Positions 5,957 to 6,042 of a DNA stretch of 6,042 bases are shown piece after piece (position 1 is the stretch's first letter; every line of letters starts with the position of its first letter). The stretch comes from Bacteroidales bacterium UBA4073 (GTDB lineage Bacteria; Bacteroidota; Bacteroidia; Bacteroidales; Tenuifilaceae), in the NCBI GenBank assembly GCA_002383425.1, contig DFYV01000171.1, forward strand, positions 16,447-22,488, read 5' to 3'. Under the pieces are notes generated by a model that searched no databases, was not told the origin of the DNA, and saw only the letters and a program-made list of their open reading frames with translations. A program made the position numbers and the translations under genes.

Positions 5957-6022
5957 CGCAGAGTTACACAGAGTTTTTCGCAGAGAACCCCCGATACGCT
6001 TCGCTACGGGGCAGGCGCAGAG
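5957..6022. repeat. CGCAGAG repeat block with GC-rich hairpin
   Basis: CGCAGAG occurs at 5957-5963, 5979-5985 and 6016-6022, and CACAGAG at 5967-5973. Two of these are followed by TTA and the others by TT or AA. Between the third and fourth lies a GC-rich segment with CCCCG (5989-5993) and CGGGG (6007-6011) that can pair, with an inner GCTTCGC mini-hairpin. Its base composition differs sharply from the AT-rich surroundings. I recognise this style of sequence as an intergenic repeat seen in Bacteroidota genomes, from memory rather than from a search. It stops 20 bp before the right edge. Confidence 0.7.
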
Positions 6023-6042
6023 TTAGTATTTATTAACAATTC

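Overview
The window looks like a chromosomal segment of a member of the Bacteroidota, probably Bacteroidales/Marinilabiliales-like. Intergenic DNA is AT-rich and the coding DNA is moderate in GC. Starts are preceded by A-rich leaders rather than Shine-Dalgarno sequences. Several upstream regions carry the Bacteroidota promoter pattern (-33 TTTG, then -7 TAnnTTTG). The protein families and their motif variants also fit this phylum. The genus cannot be fixed from the sequence alone.

Layout. 1-159 is a degenerate 8-bp tandem repeat array. 160-409 is non-coding and holds a strong dyad and a candidate promoter. 410-2524 (+) encodes a prolyl oligopeptidase (family S9A) with a lipoprotein-type signal peptide, followed by a perfect 12-bp-stem terminator. 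2633-3262 (+) encodes a small deoxynucleoside kinase. 3367-5070 (+) encodes a 567-residue lipoprotein with an OmpA-like region and a C-terminal TPR-like repeat region; it has a textbook Bacteroidota promoter and a strong terminator. 5139-5678 (-) encodes a minimal SpoU/TrmH-family RNA 2'-O-methyltransferase, convergent with the lipoprotein gene. 5679-6042 is non-coding, with an 11-bp AT-rich repeat cluster next to the methyltransferase start and a CGCAGAG repeat with a GC-rich hairpin at the right edge.

The genes do not form an obvious pathway. Each + strand gene is separated by about 100 bp and seems to have its own promoter. Two encode predicted envelope lipoproteins (a peptidase and a TPR/OmpA-like protein); two encode cytoplasmic housekeeping enzymes (nucleotide salvage and RNA modification). 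This reads as ordinary core chromosome. I see no transposase, phage, CRISPR, toxin-antitoxin or defence genes, and no tRNA or rRNA. The items most worth a second look are the non-coding repeats at both ends, the dyad upstream of the peptidase, and the altered motifs in the OmpA-like domain and the deoxynucleoside kinase.
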